From the NCBI GenBank assembly GCA_021300125.1, contig JAJTHX010000371.1, forward strand, positions 1 to 11,660: a DNA stretch of 11,660 bases. Direction: 5' to 3'. The first letter of the stretch is position 1. Every line of letters begins with the position of its first letter. This stretch comes from Betaproteobacteria bacterium (lineage in GTDB: Bacteria > Pseudomonadota > Gammaproteobacteria > Burkholderiales > SG8-41). The notes beneath the pieces are model-generated. The model was not told the origin of the DNA and ran no database searches. It saw only the letters and a program-made list of their open reading frames with translations. The translations under genes and the position numbers were made by a program. This document shows positions 1-7,065 of the stretch, piece after piece.

Positions 1-1565
1 AGGCGGATGAGGTCGCGCGCAAGGTCGGCAATGCGTACCGGGTCGCCCATGTCGAGCACGAAGATCTCGCCACCCCCGCCCATCAGGCCGGCCTGCATCA
101 CCAGTTGCACAGCCTCGGGGATGGACATGAAGTATCGGGTGATCTCGGGATGGGTTACCGTGACCGGACCACCGGCGGCAATCTGCTTGCGAAACAGGGG
201 GATCACGCTGCCGGTGGAGCCCAGCACGTTGCCGAAGCGCACGGTGATGAAGCGGGTGCCCCGCTCGGGCTGCAAAGCCTGGCACAGCAGCTCGGCAAGG
301 CGCTTGGTTGCCCCCATCACATTGGTCGGGTTGACCGCCTTGTCTGTCGAAACCAGCACGAATTTTTCCACGCCTGAGGCAATTGCAGCTTCGGCGACGG
401 TTCGCGTGCCGAGGACATTGTTGAGTACCGCCTGCCAGGCGTTGTCTTCCTCCATCAGCGGCACATGTTTGTAGGCGGCAGCGTGGAAAATTACCGAAGG
501 TTGCTCGGTTTGGAGCAGTGTGCGCACACGAGCGGAGTCCTTGACATCGCCGATGACGCTTTTGATCGGCAGGTCGGGGAAGGCCAGGCTGAATTCCTGC
601 TCGATGCTGTAGAGCGCGAACTCACTCATTTCGAACAGCACGATGCGGTGTGGACGATAACGAGCGATCTGGCGGCAGAGCTCGGCACCGATTGAGCCCC
701 CGGCGCCGGTAACCATCACCACGCGATCACTGAGCCAACTGCGAAGACCCGAGGTGTCGAGTTGGACCGGGTCGCGGCCGAGCAGATCGTCGAGCTCGAC
801 CTTGCGTATCTGGGATACCGTGACGCGGCCGCTGGCGAGATCGTCGAAAGACGGCACGGTCAGTGCCTGTAGTCCTGAGGCCCGTGCCGCTTCGAGTGCG
901 CGCCGCCGGGCGTGGTGGTCGGCTTCGGGCATGGCAATGATGGCGCGCTGAGCCTGCAGCACCGGTTGCAGCGCCGGCAGCTCGGCGATGGCGCCGTGCA
1001 CGGTGATGCCGTGCAGCTGGCGGCCGCGATGGCTGGGGTTGTCGTCAAAGACGCCGATCACCCGCCATTGCGTGCTGCGCGCCAGATCCTTGATCAGGTT
1101 CGCTGCCGTTTCGGCGGAACCCAGTACCACCACAGGTTCTCGTTCGTTCGTCACAGGCAAGGCGAGGCGGCGTTCCTTCCAGGCCCGGTAAGCGAGACGG
1201 CTGCCGCCCATCAGCATGACCAGAAGCAGCGGGCTCATCACCAGCACGGAACGCGGCACCGGCAGCTGCAGCATGAACAGCATGGCCGGTACCGCGAGCG
1301 AGCCGGCACCGACAGCCAGCACGATGCGCTGCACGTCAGGCAGGCTGGCATAGCGCCAGATGCCGCGATAAAGTCCGGCCCCGTAAAACACCGCGCCGTA
1401 GAGCGGCACTACCCAGGGCAGCGACAGCAAGGCCTGCTCGTCATAAGGCTCGGGCAGCTCGAGGTTGAAGCGCAGCCAGAATGCGATCAGCCAGGCAGCA
1501 ACGACAGCGAGCAGGTCATGTACTACTGCGAGCAGTGTACGAACATTAGATTTCAGCGGGAGCAT
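1..1565 (-). CDS. wbpM: WbpM-type UDP-N-acetylglucosamine 4,6-dehydratase, membrane-bound (3' end cut by window edge)
   Basis: The first 521 codons of a nucleoside-diphosphate-sugar dehydratase; the reading frame has no stop and runs off the left edge, and WbpM is about 665 residues long, so roughly 140 are missing. Residues 10-125 hold about four hydrophobic segments. Residues 140-265 form a CoA-binding-like Rossmann region (VVVLGSAETA at 145-154). The catalytic short-chain dehydrogenase domain starts near 280, with NAD motif TGAGGSIG (286-293), STDKAVNPTNVMGATK (406-421) and FGNVLGSTGSVIPLF (444-458). The triad is Ser406-Met417-Lys421: methionine replaces the usual tyrosine, as known for WbpM. 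The family converts UDP-GlcNAc to UDP-2-acetamido-2,6-dideoxy-D-xylo-4-hexulose at the inner membrane. The ATG at 1565 lies inside the upstream wbpL-like gene (20-base overlap) and follows GGAAG with a 7-base spacer. It would feed the WbpV-like reductase encoded at 4993-5982. Confidence 0.95.
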   Translation of the reverse strand, partial: MLPLKSNVRTLLAVVHDLLAVVAAWLIAFWLRFNLELPEPYDEQALLSLPWVVPLYGAVFYGAGLYRGIWRYASLPDVQRIVLAVGAGSLAVPAMLFMLQLPVPRSVLVMSPLLLVMLMGGSRLAYRAWKERRLALPVTNEREPVVVLGSAETAANLIKDLARSTQWRVIGVFDDNPSHRGRQLHGITVHGAIAELPALQPVLQAQRAIIAMPEADHHARRRALEAARASGLQALTVPSFDDLASGRVTVSQIRKVELDDLLGRDPVQLDTSGLRSWLSDRVVMVTGAGGSIGAELCRQIARYRPHRIVLFEMSEFALYSIEQEFSLAFPDLPIKSVIGDVKDSARVRTLLQTEQPSVIFHAAAYKHVPLMEEDNAWQAVLNNVLGTRTVAEAAIASGVEKFVLVSTDKAVNPTNVMGATKRLAELLCQALQPERGTRFITVRFGNVLGSTGSVIPLFRKQIAAGGPVTVTHPEITRYFMSIPEAVQLVMQAGLMGGGGEIFVLDMGDPVRIADLARDLIR

Positions 1566-2532
1566 GGCTTTTCTTCCAGCGAATCTCGACCAGCAAGATC
1601 AGCGTGGCATAAAGGGTCGCAAGGAGCAGCAGGAACAGCAACTGGACAGTCCCCGTGGAATTCATGGCAGCCAATGCCGCAAAGCCCGAAATGATCATGA
1701 GTGCGTATTCGGCCAGCGCTGTATTGCGGTGGCCCAGACCCATGCGTACCAGTTTTTGATAATAGTGATCGCGGTGGGCTTGTGAAACAGGGGCGCCGGT
1801 GAGGAATCTTTTTGCCAGCGTGAGACTCGAATCGACGATGAATGGCGAGAACACAAGAACCGGAAACCACCATGGCCAAAGCCCCTCGATCCAGCCCGAG
1901 AGTCCGAAAGCTGCGGCGAAAAATCCCAGCGTGACCGAGCCCACATCGCCCATGAAAATGCGCGCAGGATGAAAATTGAACAGCAGAAACGCGAATCCCG
2001 CCGCGGAAATGCTGACATTCAGCAGCGCGAATGGCAAATCACCGGCCATCCATGCTGCAAAGGCAAGGAAAGCGAAGCCCAAGACGGCCATCCCGCCGGC
2101 AAGGCCGTCCGAACCGTCCATGAAATTGTACAGGTTGGCCATCCAGCCCATCGCCAATATCGAGATGGCAGTGATTCCTGGGCCATGGCTTTTCAAGAGA
2201 ACGGCGAAGCAAAAAATCGCGGCGGCACAAAGATGGACCGCAAGGCGAAGCCGCGCGGGCAAGGGCCTGAAATCATCGGCAAGGGATACCGCAATCACCA
2301 TGATTGCAGAGATCCAAAAGGCCGCGTGAAGCGGGTATGCAATCAGCGCAGCTGCGCTGATGGACCCTGCGATAATGCCAAGCCCGCCGCCGCGCGGGAC
2401 AGGTTTTTTATGCAGGGAGCGCTCGTTGGGAATGTCGATGGGTAATTGCGGTGTGGGGCGCATGACAATGCCCCAGACCAGGATCAGCGAAACCGCAAAA
2501 GACAGTAGCGGAATGAATTCGATGCTGTTCAT
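1546..2532 (-). CDS. wbpL: WbpL/WecA-type undecaprenyl-phosphate sugar-1-phosphate transferase (glycosyltransferase family 4)
   Basis: A 328-residue polytopic inner-membrane protein of the MraY/WecA/WbpL superfamily, which moves a HexNAc-1-phosphate from its UDP form to undecaprenyl phosphate and so starts the repeat unit on the cytoplasmic face. About ten hydrophobic segments are visible. Signature motifs are present and in order: PRGGGLGI (46-53), the Asp-Asp pair in ADDFRPLPARLRL (85-97), NLYNFMDGSDGLAGG (133-147), FMGDVGS (193-199), and the HRDHYYQ loop (253-259) thought to bind the nucleotide sugar. Neighbours favour WbpL over WecA: wbpM follows with a 20-base overlap, and a WbpV-like reductase lies upstream, an association known from Pseudomonas aeruginosa O-antigen loci. 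The likely substrate is therefore UDP-D-QuiNAc or UDP-D-FucNAc. The ATG at 2532 has no clear Shine-Dalgarno sequence, and 52 bases separate it from the 2-epimerase gene. Confidence 0.92.
   Translation of the reverse strand: MNSIEFIPLLSFAVSLILVWGIVMRPTPQLPIDIPNERSLHKKPVPRGGGLGIIAGSISAAALIAYPLHAAFWISAIMVIAVSLADDFRPLPARLRLAVHLCAAAIFCFAVLLKSHGPGITAISILAMGWMANLYNFMDGSDGLAGGMAVLGFAFLAFAAWMAGDLPFALLNVSISAAGFAFLLFNFHPARIFMGDVGSVTLGFFAAAFGLSGWIEGLWPWWFPVLVFSPFIVDSSLTLAKRFLTGAPVSQAHRDHYYQKLVRMGLGHRNTALAEYALMIISGFAALAAMNSTGTVQLLFLLLLATLYATLILLVEIRWKKSHAPAEI
1573..1577 (-). promoter_or_regulatory. Ribosome binding site of the wbpM gene
   Basis: GGAAG seven bases before the ATG at 1565, lying inside the coding sequence of the upstream WbpL-like gene. 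It supports this start and translational coupling of the two genes. Confidence 0.55.
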
Positions 2533-2584
2533 CTACGGTGACTGGATTCCGGGTCTGCCCGATTGCCCCCGCCGGGCCGCTTGA

Positions 2585-3667
2585 TCAGAAGAAATTCGTG
2601 ATTCTGCTGCGAATCACGTTGACGACCACGGTCGACGGCTCGAAATCCTCTTCCAGGTCGTATTTGCCCGACCACTTGTTTCTGGTGGCCGTCTCTACCG
2701 CGGCTGCGATGTTATGAGCGTCCATGCCGGCGACGATGTGTGCCCCGCCTTCCACCGTTTCCGGCCTTTCGGTGGTCATACGCAGGCTGACACAGGGGAT
2801 CTTGTAAAAATAGGCCTCTTCCGGCGCGGTTCCGGAGTCGGACAGAATGCAGAAACTCCCCTGCATCAGGCGGTTGAAGTCGTAGAAGCCGAGCGGCGCC
2901 ATGACCCTGACGCCCTTGGGCAGTCGGGTGTTGCCGATCTTGCTGCGGGTCCGGGGGTGCATCGGATAAATGACTTCTTTCTTGAATTTCCGGTAAAGCT
3001 CGCCCAGCGCCTGGATGATTGCGTCCCTGTGCACGGGGTTGTCCACGTTTTCACTGCGGTGCGCGGTGACGATGAAGTAGTCCTTCGGCGCAAGGCCGAG
3101 TTTCTTCAGGATGTTGCTTTTCCTGATCTGCGGCATGAAGGCGCGCATCACTTCAAACGTGGGGTTGCCTGTGATGAAAATTTTCGACGGGTGGATGTTT
3201 TCCCGCATCAGGTTTTCGCGGTGGTATTGGTTGAACGGAAGCAGGTAATCGCTCATGTGGTCGATCAGGATGCGGTTACGCTGCTCGGGCATGCGTTTGT
3301 CCCAGGCGCGCAGGCCGGCTTCCATGTGAAAGACCTTGATGCCGCGGTAGGAGGCTGGCATCACCGAAAGACCGCTGTAAGTGTCGCCAAGGATCAGCAG
3401 GGCGTCGGGCTTGATCTTGGCCATCAGCGCGTCGGATTTGGCAACCACATCCGCCACTTCCTTGCCGTAGCTGCTGGTGTCGATACCGAGTTCGTAATCG
3501 GGCTTGCGCAGCTTCAGGTCGCGGAAGAAAAAGTCCTTGAGTTCAGGTGTGAAGTTCTGTCCTGTGTGCACCATGATGTGCTCGAAATTGAGTTCGTCGA
3601 GCTTGTTCAGGGTGGACCACATCTTGATCATTTCAGGACGGGTTCCGAAAATTGACAGCACTTTCAT
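2585..3667 (-). CDS. qnlC: Non-hydrolysing UDP-N-acetylhexosamine 2-epimerase (QnlC/WbvD/FnlC type)
   Basis: A 360-residue cytosolic enzyme of the WecB/WbjD epimerase family, close to the usual full length. Visible motifs: FGTRPEMIK (7-15), LGDTYSG with Asp95 (93-99), HMEAGLR with Glu116 (114-120), MPEQRNR (126-132), TGNPTFEVM (166-174), HRSEN with His203 (203-207), HPRTRSKI (237-244), SDSGTAPEEA (276-285) and TERPE (299-303). These match the catalytic Asp, Glu and His positions known in WecB. The TGNPTFEV and HPRTR stretches and the L-sugar neighbours point to the WbjD/FnlC/WbvD subgroup, which inverts C-2 of UDP-N-acetyl-6-deoxy-L-hexosamines, here probably UDP-L-RhaNAc to UDP-L-QuiNAc. A plain WecB (UDP-GlcNAc to UDP-ManNAc) is the alternative. 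The protein is richer in lysine than its neighbours and its DNA is locally poorer in G+C. The ATG at 3667 overlaps the stop of a mini-ORF by ATGA. Confidence 0.9.
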   Translation of the reverse strand: MKVLSIFGTRPEMIKMWSTLNKLDELNFEHIMVHTGQNFTPELKDFFFRDLKLRKPDYELGIDTSSYGKEVADVVAKSDALMAKIKPDALLILGDTYSGLSVMPASYRGIKVFHMEAGLRAWDKRMPEQRNRILIDHMSDYLLPFNQYHRENLMRENIHPSKIFITGNPTFEVMRAFMPQIRKSNILKKLGLAPKDYFIVTAHRSENVDNPVHRDAIIQALGELYRKFKKEVIYPMHPRTRSKIGNTRLPKGVRVMAPLGFYDFNRLMQGSFCILSDSGTAPEEAYFYKIPCVSLRMTTERPETVEGGAHIVAGMDAHNIAAAVETATRNKWSGKYDLEEDFEPSTVVVNVIRSRITNFF

Positions 3668-3729
3668 GATGTACTCTCTGCAGTCGTGAATTGTGGGGTC
3701 GAGGATTGTTCGGCGTTGAAGCGGATCAT
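3664..3729 (-). CDS. Putative 21-residue small ORF bridging the methyltransferase and 2-epimerase genes
   Basis: This 22-codon frame (stop included) exactly fills the 58-base gap. Its ATG overlaps the methyltransferase stop as ATGA, and its own TGA overlaps the epimerase start as ATGA. It begins MIRFNAEQ and ends TTAESTS: hydrophilic, rich in Ser and Thr, no membrane segment. GGAG stands eight bases before the ATG, a better ribosome binding site than the one before the epimerase. It may be a coupling cistron that brings ribosomes to the epimerase start by termination-reinitiation. It may also be chance: I recognise no family and cannot show that the peptide is made. Confidence 0.35.
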   Translation of the reverse strand: MIRFNAEQSSTPQFTTAESTS

Positions 3730-5000
3730 CTGTCGCGCTCCGGCCTGGGGTGCGAAACCTGGCGTACTTCCGGCAGTGGCGTCAGCAGCCTGCCACCCTG
3801 TTCCAGATAGCCCCTGCATTTCCCGGCGATTTCGTTGAGATAAGCCCAGGCAAATACCAGCAGGTAGTCCGGCGGTTTGCTGGCCAGGTGATCGCGGGAG
3901 ACCACTTCGATGTGGGAACCCGGCGTGTAGTACCCCCATTTGGCCGATGAATCGTCGATCATGTAATCAATATGGTTACCGGTGATGCCGCAGTACTGGA
4001 TGATGGTATTTGCCCTCCCGGAGGCGCCGTAGCCTGCAACGCGTAAGCCCTTTTCTCGGGCCTCTTCCAGCAGCGCCATCAACCGGTCCTTGCGCCGGGC
4101 GATCTCGCCGGCGAACTGCTCAAAGCAGTCGACCCGGTTATATCCCTGCTCGAGCTCTTCCTTGCGCAGACGGTGAACCTGGGCAGACACCTTACGGGCA
4201 TGCTTGCCGTCTTTTCTGCACACATAGAAGCGCATGGAGCCGCCGTGAATGCTGACCGGCTTGACATCGAACACCACCAGTCCATGCCGTGACATGTGGT
4301 TCTCCAGCGACAGCAGGGAGTAGTAATACAGGTGTTCGTGGTAGATCATGTCGTACTGCAGGCCCTTGACCACGCTGCCGAGGTAATGAACCTCGAAGAC
4401 AAACACCCCGTCCTTGTCGAGCAGACCGGCAATGCCCCGGGTCACATCGTTGATTTCAGGAATGTGGGCGTAGACATTGTTGGCGACGATCAGTTGTGCA
4501 GGCCCATGCTCGGCGCGGATCTGTTCGGCGACGGCGCTGCTGAAGAAGGTGTTTACGATGGTGATGCGCGGGTCATTGATGGTGCGGACGATGTTGGTTG
4601 CCGGGTCGACGCCGATGACTTTGTGCACACCGTGGTCGGCAATCGGCTTGAGCAGGATGCCGTCGTTGCAGCCAATTTCTACGGCAGTTGAGTTTGCCGG
4701 ATCAAGAAAGCGTGGAACCACTTCATCGGCATAGTCGATGAAGTGGTCGCGCAAAGACTGGATGGCTGAGGAGAAATAGAAATAATCGGCGAACAGGACA
4801 TCGGGGTTGATGATGTCAAGCACCTGGAGTGCGTAACACTCCCGGCAGAAATGAACGCGAAGCGGAAACCGCTGTTCTGAAGGGAAATTTTCGGGTTTCA
4901 AAAAACCACCGGCCAGCGCGACATTGCCGAAATCGATGATGTTTTCGAGGTCCCTGCTGCCGCAGAACGCGCAGGTCGTTCTTGCCTTGTAGTTATTCAT
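3726..5000 (-). CDS. Sugar C-methyltransferase, SAM-dependent, TylCIII/NovU/TcaB9 type
   Basis: A 424-residue protein with the three-part layout of NDP-sugar C-methyltransferases. An N-terminal zinc domain carries Cys10, Cys13, Cys52 and Cys55 (CAFC and CREC). A central SAM-binding Rossmann domain has EIGCNDGILLKPI (108-120) and VDPATN (131-136). A C-terminal domain has GYGASGRANTI (323-333) and ends with LLTPLPEV (405-412). The active-site signature YHEH (220-223), with NNVYAHIPEIND (174-185) and SIHGGSMR (250-257), corresponds to catalytic Tyr, His and Glu positions described for TcaB9. Known members methylate C-3 of an NDP-4-keto-6-deoxy sugar in the cytosol. Here the 4-keto substrates on offer are the products of WbpM or the QnlA-like enzyme. 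I place the start at the ATG at 5000 (MNNYKARTTC), not at an upstream in-frame ATG near 5075, because the zinc domain begins there. The gene overlaps the reductase gene by 8 bases, implying coupling. The true substrate is unknown. Confidence 0.88.
   Translation of the reverse strand: MNNYKARTTCAFCGSRDLENIIDFGNVALAGGFLKPENFPSEQRFPLRVHFCRECYALQVLDIINPDVLFADYFYFSSAIQSLRDHFIDYADEVVPRFLDPANSTAVEIGCNDGILLKPIADHGVHKVIGVDPATNIVRTINDPRITIVNTFFSSAVAEQIRAEHGPAQLIVANNVYAHIPEINDVTRGIAGLLDKDGVFVFEVHYLGSVVKGLQYDMIYHEHLYYYSLLSLENHMSRHGLVVFDVKPVSIHGGSMRFYVCRKDGKHARKVSAQVHRLRKEELEQGYNRVDCFEQFAGEIARRKDRLMALLEEAREKGLRVAGYGASGRANTIIQYCGITGNHIDYMIDDSSAKWGYYTPGSHIEVVSRDHLASKPPDYLLVFAWAYLNEIAGKCRGYLEQGGRLLTPLPEVRQVSHPRPERDR
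3738..3741 (-). promoter_or_regulatory. Candidate ribosome binding site of the mini-ORF
   Basis: GGAG, eight bases before the ATG at 3729, inside the last codons of the methyltransferase gene. It is the main support for translation of the mini-ORF. Confidence 0.35.
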
Positions 5001-5982
5001 GTCCGGGGCCACGGATGTCAGGCAGATTGCCGTTCTGCAGTTGCCACAGCACCGCAGCGGCGATGCCGGCATCAACGCTAACTGGCGGATTCCATTGCAG
5101 TTCCTGACGGAATTTGCCGCAATCGACGCGGAGTGATTCTAACATGCGACGTGCTTCGGCTCCCTTGCCGGCGAGGGTGGCTGCAGCGAGCAGCAGGGAA
5201 GGCGGGCAGGGGAAAACCAGCGGATGCCGTTCCATCGCCGCGCCGATCCCGCGTACCAGGCCCGGTGTCGACAGGTCTTGATCGTCGCTGATCAGAAAGG
5301 TGCCGCTCACCGGCTGCTCGCGATTCAGCACGGTTTCGATGGCGCTTACCAAGTTATCCACGCCGAGCATGCTGCGCGCATTGCCGATGCTGGCGAGAGG
5401 CAACGGGATACGGCGCTGAACCAAAGAGATCAGCCGCCGGAAATTACCTTTCACCCCCGGGCCGTAGATCAGGGGTGGACGGAGTACCGTGGCTGGAAGC
5501 CCGGTTTCGAAGGAAACGCGGGCAAGCGCCTGTTCTGCTTCCAGTTTGGACCGGCCATACGCATCGGCCGGGGCGGGCGCGTCGGCCTCAGTGAAGGGCT
5601 TGTCCAGGGTTCTTTCGCCGTTGACTTTGATGGTGCTCAGGTAGACGAAACGTCTTACCCCGGCACGCGCCGCAGCAAGCGCGAGGGTTGCGGTGCCGCC
5701 GGCATTGACGCGCCGGTGTTCGCTCAGACCTTCCATCGCCGATTCGTGCATGACGTGCACCCGAGCGGCGAGGTGAACTACAGCCTCGACCCCTAAAAGA
5801 GCGGCGGACCAGTCGGTCTCCGGGCCGACATCCGGAACCAAATGCATGTCAATGCCGTCAGCAAGCAGGATTCCCGAAGGATTACGCACAGCAGCGCGAA
5901 CCCTCCAGCCTTGTTTGACCAAGTGGGGGCAGAGCCGGCGTCCGACGAAGCCGCTGGCTCCGGTAACCAGAACGCGCTTCAA
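4993..5982 (-). CDS. wbpV: WbpV-like NAD-dependent sugar 4-ketoreductase (extended SDR)
   Basis: A 329-residue extended short-chain dehydrogenase. Residues 7-14 read TGASGFVG (NAD(P) binding), VVHLAARVHVM (68-78) is typical of the WbpV group, the catalytic residues are Ser116/Thr117 (YLSTIKVNGE, 114-123), Tyr142 and Lys146 (YGRSK), and VLRPPLIYGPGVKGN spans 166-180. WbpV reduces the WbpM product to UDP-D-QuiNAc; a UDP-D-FucNAc-forming reductase, or one acting on a C-methylated 4-keto sugar, cannot be excluded. The start is a TTG at 5982: the conserved N-terminus (MKRVLVTGASG) begins there, and no ATG or GTG lies in frame between it and the stop of the upstream dehydratase 18 bases away. Only a weak GGGGA stands ten bases before it. 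The last codons overlap the methyltransferase start by 8 bases. Confidence 0.88.
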   Translation of the reverse strand: MKRVLVTGASGFVGRRLCPHLVKQGWRVRAAVRNPSGILLADGIDMHLVPDVGPETDWSAALLGVEAVVHLAARVHVMHESAMEGLSEHRRVNAGGTATLALAAARAGVRRFVYLSTIKVNGERTLDKPFTEADAPAPADAYGRSKLEAEQALARVSFETGLPATVLRPPLIYGPGVKGNFRRLISLVQRRIPLPLASIGNARSMLGVDNLVSAIETVLNREQPVSGTFLISDDQDLSTPGLVRGIGAAMERHPLVFPCPPSLLLAAATLAGKGAEARRMLESLRVDCGKFRQELQWNPPVSVDAGIAAAVLWQLQNGNLPDIRGPGHE

Positions 5983-6000
5983 CCGGGAGGCATCCCCGGG

Positions 6001-7065
6001 TCAGCGCAGCAGTTCGAGGCCGTTACCGGATTCGACATCGTCGACCATCAGGCGGTGGCGCTTGAGCAGCGCGACGGTCCCCGCCAGATCAAGCACCGTG
6101 TCGCCCGAACTGAATTCCTTGTGCAGGGCAGGCTTGGGTTTGGTGCCGCGCGGCGCGAGCTCCGGCAGCATGGGCAGTATCGCGTAGTAGTCGCCCCGCT
6201 TCACACAGTGGTGTGCTTCTTCGTCAGAAACCATGATTTCATGCATTTTTTCGCCCGGGCGTATTCCGGTGATCTTGGTCTTGACCGGGCGATTTCCAAT
6301 CAGTGCTTTGGCAATGTTCTCCACGGTCGCTGCCGGCGCGTTCGGGACGTAGGTCTCGCCGCGCTTTGCCTCTTCCAGCGCGGTAAACACGGTGTCGACG
6401 GCCTGGTCCAGCGTCAGCAGGAAGCGGGTCATTTCGGGAACCGTCAGCGTGACCGGCCCTCCAGCCCGGATCTGGTCATGGAACAGCGGAATCACCGAGC
6501 CCCGGGAAGCCAGCACGTTGCCGTAGCGCACGCAGATGAAGCGCGTTTTAGGATTCAGCACGTTGGCCGAAATGAAAATCCGCTCCTGCAGCGACTTGGT
6601 CATGCCCATCACATTGACGGGCTTGCAGGCCTTGTCGGTGCTGATGCCGATGACGGTATTCACCGGGTAGTCATTTTCCTCGATGGCACGCACGATGTTC
6701 ATTGCGCCGAGGCAGTTGGTAGCGATGGCCTGGGCCGGGAAGTACTCGCAGGTGGGCACCTGTTTCAGTGCAGCGGCATTGACCACGATGTCGGCGTTTT
6801 TCACGGCCGAGCAGACTTCGGCGTAATCCCGCACGTCGCCGATACGGAACTCGAGCACATCCATGAAATTGCGGAAGATGACCTCGTCCGTGGTCACCGT
6901 GCGGTGCAGGTAGGAGATGCGCATTTCGTGCTGCTTGGCCTCATCGCGCGAGAACACGATCACCTTTTTCGGTTTGCCGAGTTCGCCCGAGAGCACGCGG
7001 CGGACGAAGGTCTTGCCCATGGATCCGGTGCCGCCGGTGACGAGTATGGTCTTGCCTTTGAACAT
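6001..7065 (-). CDS. qnlA: UDP-N-acetylglucosamine 4,6-dehydratase/5-epimerase (QnlA/WbvB/FnlA/CapE type)
   Basis: A 354-residue soluble SDR of the CapD/FlaA1 family without the membrane half seen in WbpM. Motifs: TGGTGSMGKTF (10-20), FSRDEAKQHEMR (38-49), AAALKQVPTCEYFP (97-110), STDKACKPVNVMGMTK (142-157), YGNVLASRGSVIPLF, then RPGEKMHEIMVSDEE. The triad is Ser142-Met153-Lys157, again with Met for Tyr as in WbpM and CapE. FnlA/WbjB/WbvB enzymes dehydrate UDP-GlcNAc and invert C-5, giving the L-series 4-keto intermediate used by the reductase encoded just upstream. SRDEAKQHEMR, KQVPTCEYFP and MHEIMVSDEE are the group's recognisable blocks. Two tandem ATGs exist (7068 and 7065). I choose 7065 because GAAAGG then has a 7-base spacer rather than 4; either start overlaps the upstream stop. 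Confidence 0.92.
   Translation of the reverse strand: MFKGKTILVTGGTGSMGKTFVRRVLSGELGKPKKVIVFSRDEAKQHEMRISYLHRTVTTDEVIFRNFMDVLEFRIGDVRDYAEVCSAVKNADIVVNAAALKQVPTCEYFPAQAIATNCLGAMNIVRAIEENDYPVNTVIGISTDKACKPVNVMGMTKSLQERIFISANVLNPKTRFICVRYGNVLASRGSVIPLFHDQIRAGGPVTLTVPEMTRFLLTLDQAVDTVFTALEEAKRGETYVPNAPAATVENIAKALIGNRPVKTKITGIRPGEKMHEIMVSDEEAHHCVKRGDYYAILPMLPELAPRGTKPKPALHKEFSSGDTVLDLAGTVALLKRHRLMVDDVESGNGLELLR

Noticed and set aside
2533..2584. Possible hairpin (GCCCG/CGGGC, 11-base loop) between the 2-epimerase and wbpL genes as a terminator
   Set aside because: The stem is only five base pairs and there is no run of T after it on the minus strand; the wbpL and wbpM genes downstream have no visible promoter of their own.
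2714..3655. Long plus-strand open frame antisense to the 2-epimerase gene
   Set aside because: It mirrors a gene with clear catalytic motifs, shows no recognisable domain of its own, and such frames are common opposite G+C-rich genes.
5981..5993. Four-codon ORF (MPPG) between the dehydratase and the WbpV-like reductase
   Set aside because: Far too short to argue for; the ATG is not in frame with the reductase and nothing sets it apart from chance.
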